Source: Curvibacter sp.
GTDB taxonomy: Bacteria; Pseudomonadota; Gammaproteobacteria; Burkholderiales; Burkholderiaceae_C
Length of the DNA: 55,215 nucleotides
Reading direction: 5' to 3'
Assembly (NCBI GenBank): GCA_020248905.1
Contig: JADCGR010000044.1
Span: 1 to 55,215, forward strand
A program made the translations under genes and the position numbers. The first letter of the stretch is position 1. Each line of letters starts with the position of its first letter. The notes beneath the pieces were generated by a model. That model had not been told where the DNA came from and searched no databases. It worked only from the letters and a program-made list of their open reading frames with translations. Of this stretch, positions 53,641-55,215 are shown in pieces.

Positions 53641-54909
53641 ATGGCACTGATTGTTCACAAGTACGGCGGCACGTCCATGGGCTCGACCGAGCGCATCCGC
53701 AATGTAGCCAAACGCGTCGCCAAATGGGCTCGCGCCGGCCACCAGTTGGTGGTGGTGCCCTCTGCGATGAGCGGCGAGACCAATCGCCTGCTCGGCTTGG
53801 CCAAGGAACTCGCACCCGCGAAGTCCAGCGACGCCACCAACCGCGAACTCGACATGCTGGCTGCCACCGGCGAGCAGGCCTCCAGCGCGCTGCTGGCCAT
53901 TGCCTTGCAGGCCGAAGGCATGGGCTCGGTCAGCTACGCCGGCTGGCAGGTGCCCATTCTGACCAACAGCGCCTACACCAAGGCCCGTATTCAATCCATC
54001 GACGACCAGCGCATCCGCGCCGACCTGGCAGCCGGCAAGGTGGTCATCGTCACCGGCTTCCAGGGGATCGACGGTGAGGGCCACATCACGACCCTCGGGC
54101 GAGGCGGCTCGGACACCTCTGCCGTGGCTGTCGCGGCCGCCATGAAGGCCGACGAGTGTCTGATTTACACCGATGTCGACGGCGTCTACACCACCGACCC
54201 GCGCGTCGTTCCCGAGGCACGCCGGCTGCACACCGTGAGCTTCGAGGAGATGCTGGAGATGGCCTCCATGGGCTCCAAGGTGCTGCAGATCCGCTCGGTC
54301 GAGTTCGCCGGCAAGTACAAGGTGCCGCTGCGCGTGCTTTCCAGCTTCACGCCCTGGGACATCGATATCAACGAGGAAGCCCGCTCCGGCACCCTGATCA
54401 CCTTTGAGGAAGACGAAAAAATGGAACAAGCCGTTGTTTCCGGCATCGCGTTCAACCGTGACGAAGCCAAGATCTCCGTGGTTGGCGTACCTGACAAGCC
54501 CGGCATCGCCTACCAGATCCTTGGTGCGGTGGCCGAGGCCAACATCGAAGTCGACATGATCATCCAGAACATCAGCAAGGATGGCAAGACCGACTTCAGC
54601 TTCACCGTCAACCGCAACGACTTCGCCCGTGCCCTCGATCTTCTGAAAGACAAGGTTGCCCCTGCGCTGGGCGCCAAGGAAGTCATTGGCGACACCAAGA
54701 TCTGCAAGGTCTCCATCGTTGGCATCGGTATGCGCAGCCATGTGGGTATCGCGAGCAAGATGTTCCGCGCACTCAGTGAGGAGGGAATCAATATCCAGAT
54801 GATCTCGACCAGCGAGATCAAGACGTCGGTTGTGATCGACGAGAAGTACATGGAACTGGCCGTGCGGGCCCTGCACAAAGCCTTCGACCTAGATCAGCCG
54901 GCGGCGTGA
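53641..54909 (+). CDS. lysC: Aspartate kinase
   Basis: The 422-residue enzyme starts at ATG 53641 (MALIVHKYGGTSMGSTERI) and ends in two ACT regulatory domains (about residues 265-420). It phosphorylates aspartate at the head of the lysine, threonine and methionine pathway and is normally inhibited by lysine and threonine through the ACT domains. An internal start for a beta chain near residue 250-260, with ATGGAACAAGCC at 54421, fits the alpha/beta arrangement of some LysC enzymes. Confidence 0.96.
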   Translation: MALIVHKYGGTSMGSTERIRNVAKRVAKWARAGHQLVVVPSAMSGETNRLLGLAKELAPAKSSDATNRELDMLAATGEQASSALLAIALQAEGMGSVSYAGWQVPILTNSAYTKARIQSIDDQRIRADLAAGKVVIVTGFQGIDGEGHITTLGRGGSDTSAVAVAAAMKADECLIYTDVDGVYTTDPRVVPEARRLHTVSFEEMLEMASMGSKVLQIRSVEFAGKYKVPLRVLSSFTPWDIDINEEARSGTLITFEEDEKMEQAVVSGIAFNRDEAKISVVGVPDKPGIAYQILGAVAEANIEVDMIIQNISKDGKTDFSFTVNRNDFARALDLLKDKVAPALGAKEVIGDTKICKVSIVGIGMRSHVGIASKMFRALSEEGINIQMISTSEIKTSVVIDEKYMELAVRALHKAFDLDQPAA

Positions 54910-54939
54910 AGTGCGGCGGGTCGAGGTCGCGATTCGTGA

Positions 54940-54945
54940 CATAAT
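54940..54945 (+). promoter_or_regulatory. Possible -10 box for tRNA-Ser
   Basis: CATAAT lies 15 bases before the mature tRNA 5' end, a fitting -10 position for a tRNA promoter with a short leader. The -35 region (about 54917-54922) is weak. Confidence 0.3.
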
Positions 54946-54960
54946 CGTCCCTGACCTTCC

Positions 54961-55053
54961 GGAGACGTGACCGAGTGGCCGAAGGTGCTCCCCTGCTAAG
55001 GGAGTATGGGGTGTAGAGCCTCATCGAGGGTTCGAATCCCTCCGTCTCCGCCA
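54961..55053 (+). tRNA. tRNA-Ser (anticodon GCT)
   Basis: The sequence folds as a long-variable-arm tRNA: acceptor stem GGAGACG with CGTCTCC, anticodon stem CTCCC with GGGAG around anticodon GCT at 54995-54997, a variable arm, a TTCGAATCC T-loop, discriminator G at 55050 and encoded CCA at 55051-55053. It reads AGC/AGT serine codons. A transposase gene lies immediately beyond its 3' end. Confidence 0.97.
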
Positions 55054-55084
55054 GGAATGTGTTTCGGCTAGTCCGACTAAGAAC

Positions 55085-55215
55085 TTATCCGTAAATAAGG
55101 TTCACTGAGAGCGGAACTTTGCGGAAGGCGATGATGGCGGCGGCAAGATGGTTCAGAGCGGTAAAGCTTCGATCTAGCTTCTCGTAGCGAACCAGCAGTT
55201 TACGGAAGCGGTTGA
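55085..55215 (-). mobile_element. C-terminal end of an IS5-type transposase (cut by window edge)
   Basis: On the minus strand 42 codons plus TAA are open: NRFRKLLVRYEKLDRSFTAL, then NHLAAAIIAFRKV and a short tail. This is the usual C-terminus of IS5-type DDE transposases. The rest of the gene lies beyond 55215. The right end of the insertion sequence should fall between the stop (55085) and the tRNA (55053), about 30 bases; its inverted repeat cannot be confirmed without the other end. Confidence 0.75.

Noticed and set aside
53638-54876. 412-codon minus-strand frame opposite lysC
   Set aside because: Antisense shadow of a clearly conserved gene.

Overview
The window is high-GC chromosomal DNA of a betaproteobacterium, most likely a Burkholderiales member close to Comamonadaceae. 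This is inferred from a complete protocatechuate 4,5-cleavage (pmd/lig type) operon, a Bug/TctC-type solute-binding protein, the gene order of the ribD-ribE-ribBX-ribH-nusB and ybgC-tolQ-tolR-tolA blocks, and strong GC bias at third codon positions. No plasmid or phage replication genes were seen.

Layout. Positions 1-141 hold what looks like the 3' end of a group II intron (domains V and VI). A minus-strand MetE-like methyltransferase follows. Positions 1474-8850 carry a Liv-type ABC importer: two periplasmic binding proteins, two permeases, two ATPases, then a Bug-type binding protein. Positions 8947-19321 are the aromatic catabolism block: an AroE-like dehydrogenase and a LysR regulator on the minus strand, then on the plus strand a ModA-like protein, ligJ, ligK, a binding lipoprotein, ligI, ligA, ligB, ligC, an aldo/keto reductase and an alpha/beta hydrolase. 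LigAB cleave protocatechuate, LigC oxidises the semialdehyde to 2-pyrone-4,6-dicarboxylate, and LigI, LigJ and LigK convert that to pyruvate and oxaloacetate.

Positions 19393-28899 form a defence island: a type I restriction-modification locus in the unusual order hsdR-hsdS-[four inserted genes]-hsdM. The insert encodes two adjacent proteins that each carry an R-x4-H motif typical of HEPN ribonucleases, a GIY-YIG/DUF4357 nuclease-like protein, and a PIN/NYN-like protein with a histone-H1-like Lys/Ala/Pro linker. Base composition drops in the HsdS recognition domains and the two HEPN-like genes. This is the best candidate in the window for an undescribed system.

Positions 29091-36976 are minus-strand housekeeping genes: tolA, tolR, tolQ, ybgC, an aminotransferase, nusB, ribH, ribBX, ribE, ribD. 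A 265-bp element with 26-bp terminal inverted repeats and a TA duplication (a MITE) sits exactly between tolQ and tolR, and the pre-insertion junction can be read off. A 76-bp dispersed repeat lies in the same reading frame inside both livG and ybgC. Next come a prepilin/IS630 chimeric remnant, nrdR, glyA and a lytic transglycosylase. A 750-bp gap at 40365-41111 holds an AT-rich patch, a perfect LexA-type box and a candidate 6S-like structured RNA with its own promoter and terminator.

The rest is a DUF349 protein, minus-strand envelope and protein-folding genes (mtfA, lpxH, two cyclophilins, an L,D-transpeptidase, two paralogous TPR proteins), then cysS, an AlkA-like glycosylase, accA, tilS and lysC on the plus strand, tRNA-Ser(GCT), and the C-terminal end of an IS5-type transposase running off the window.
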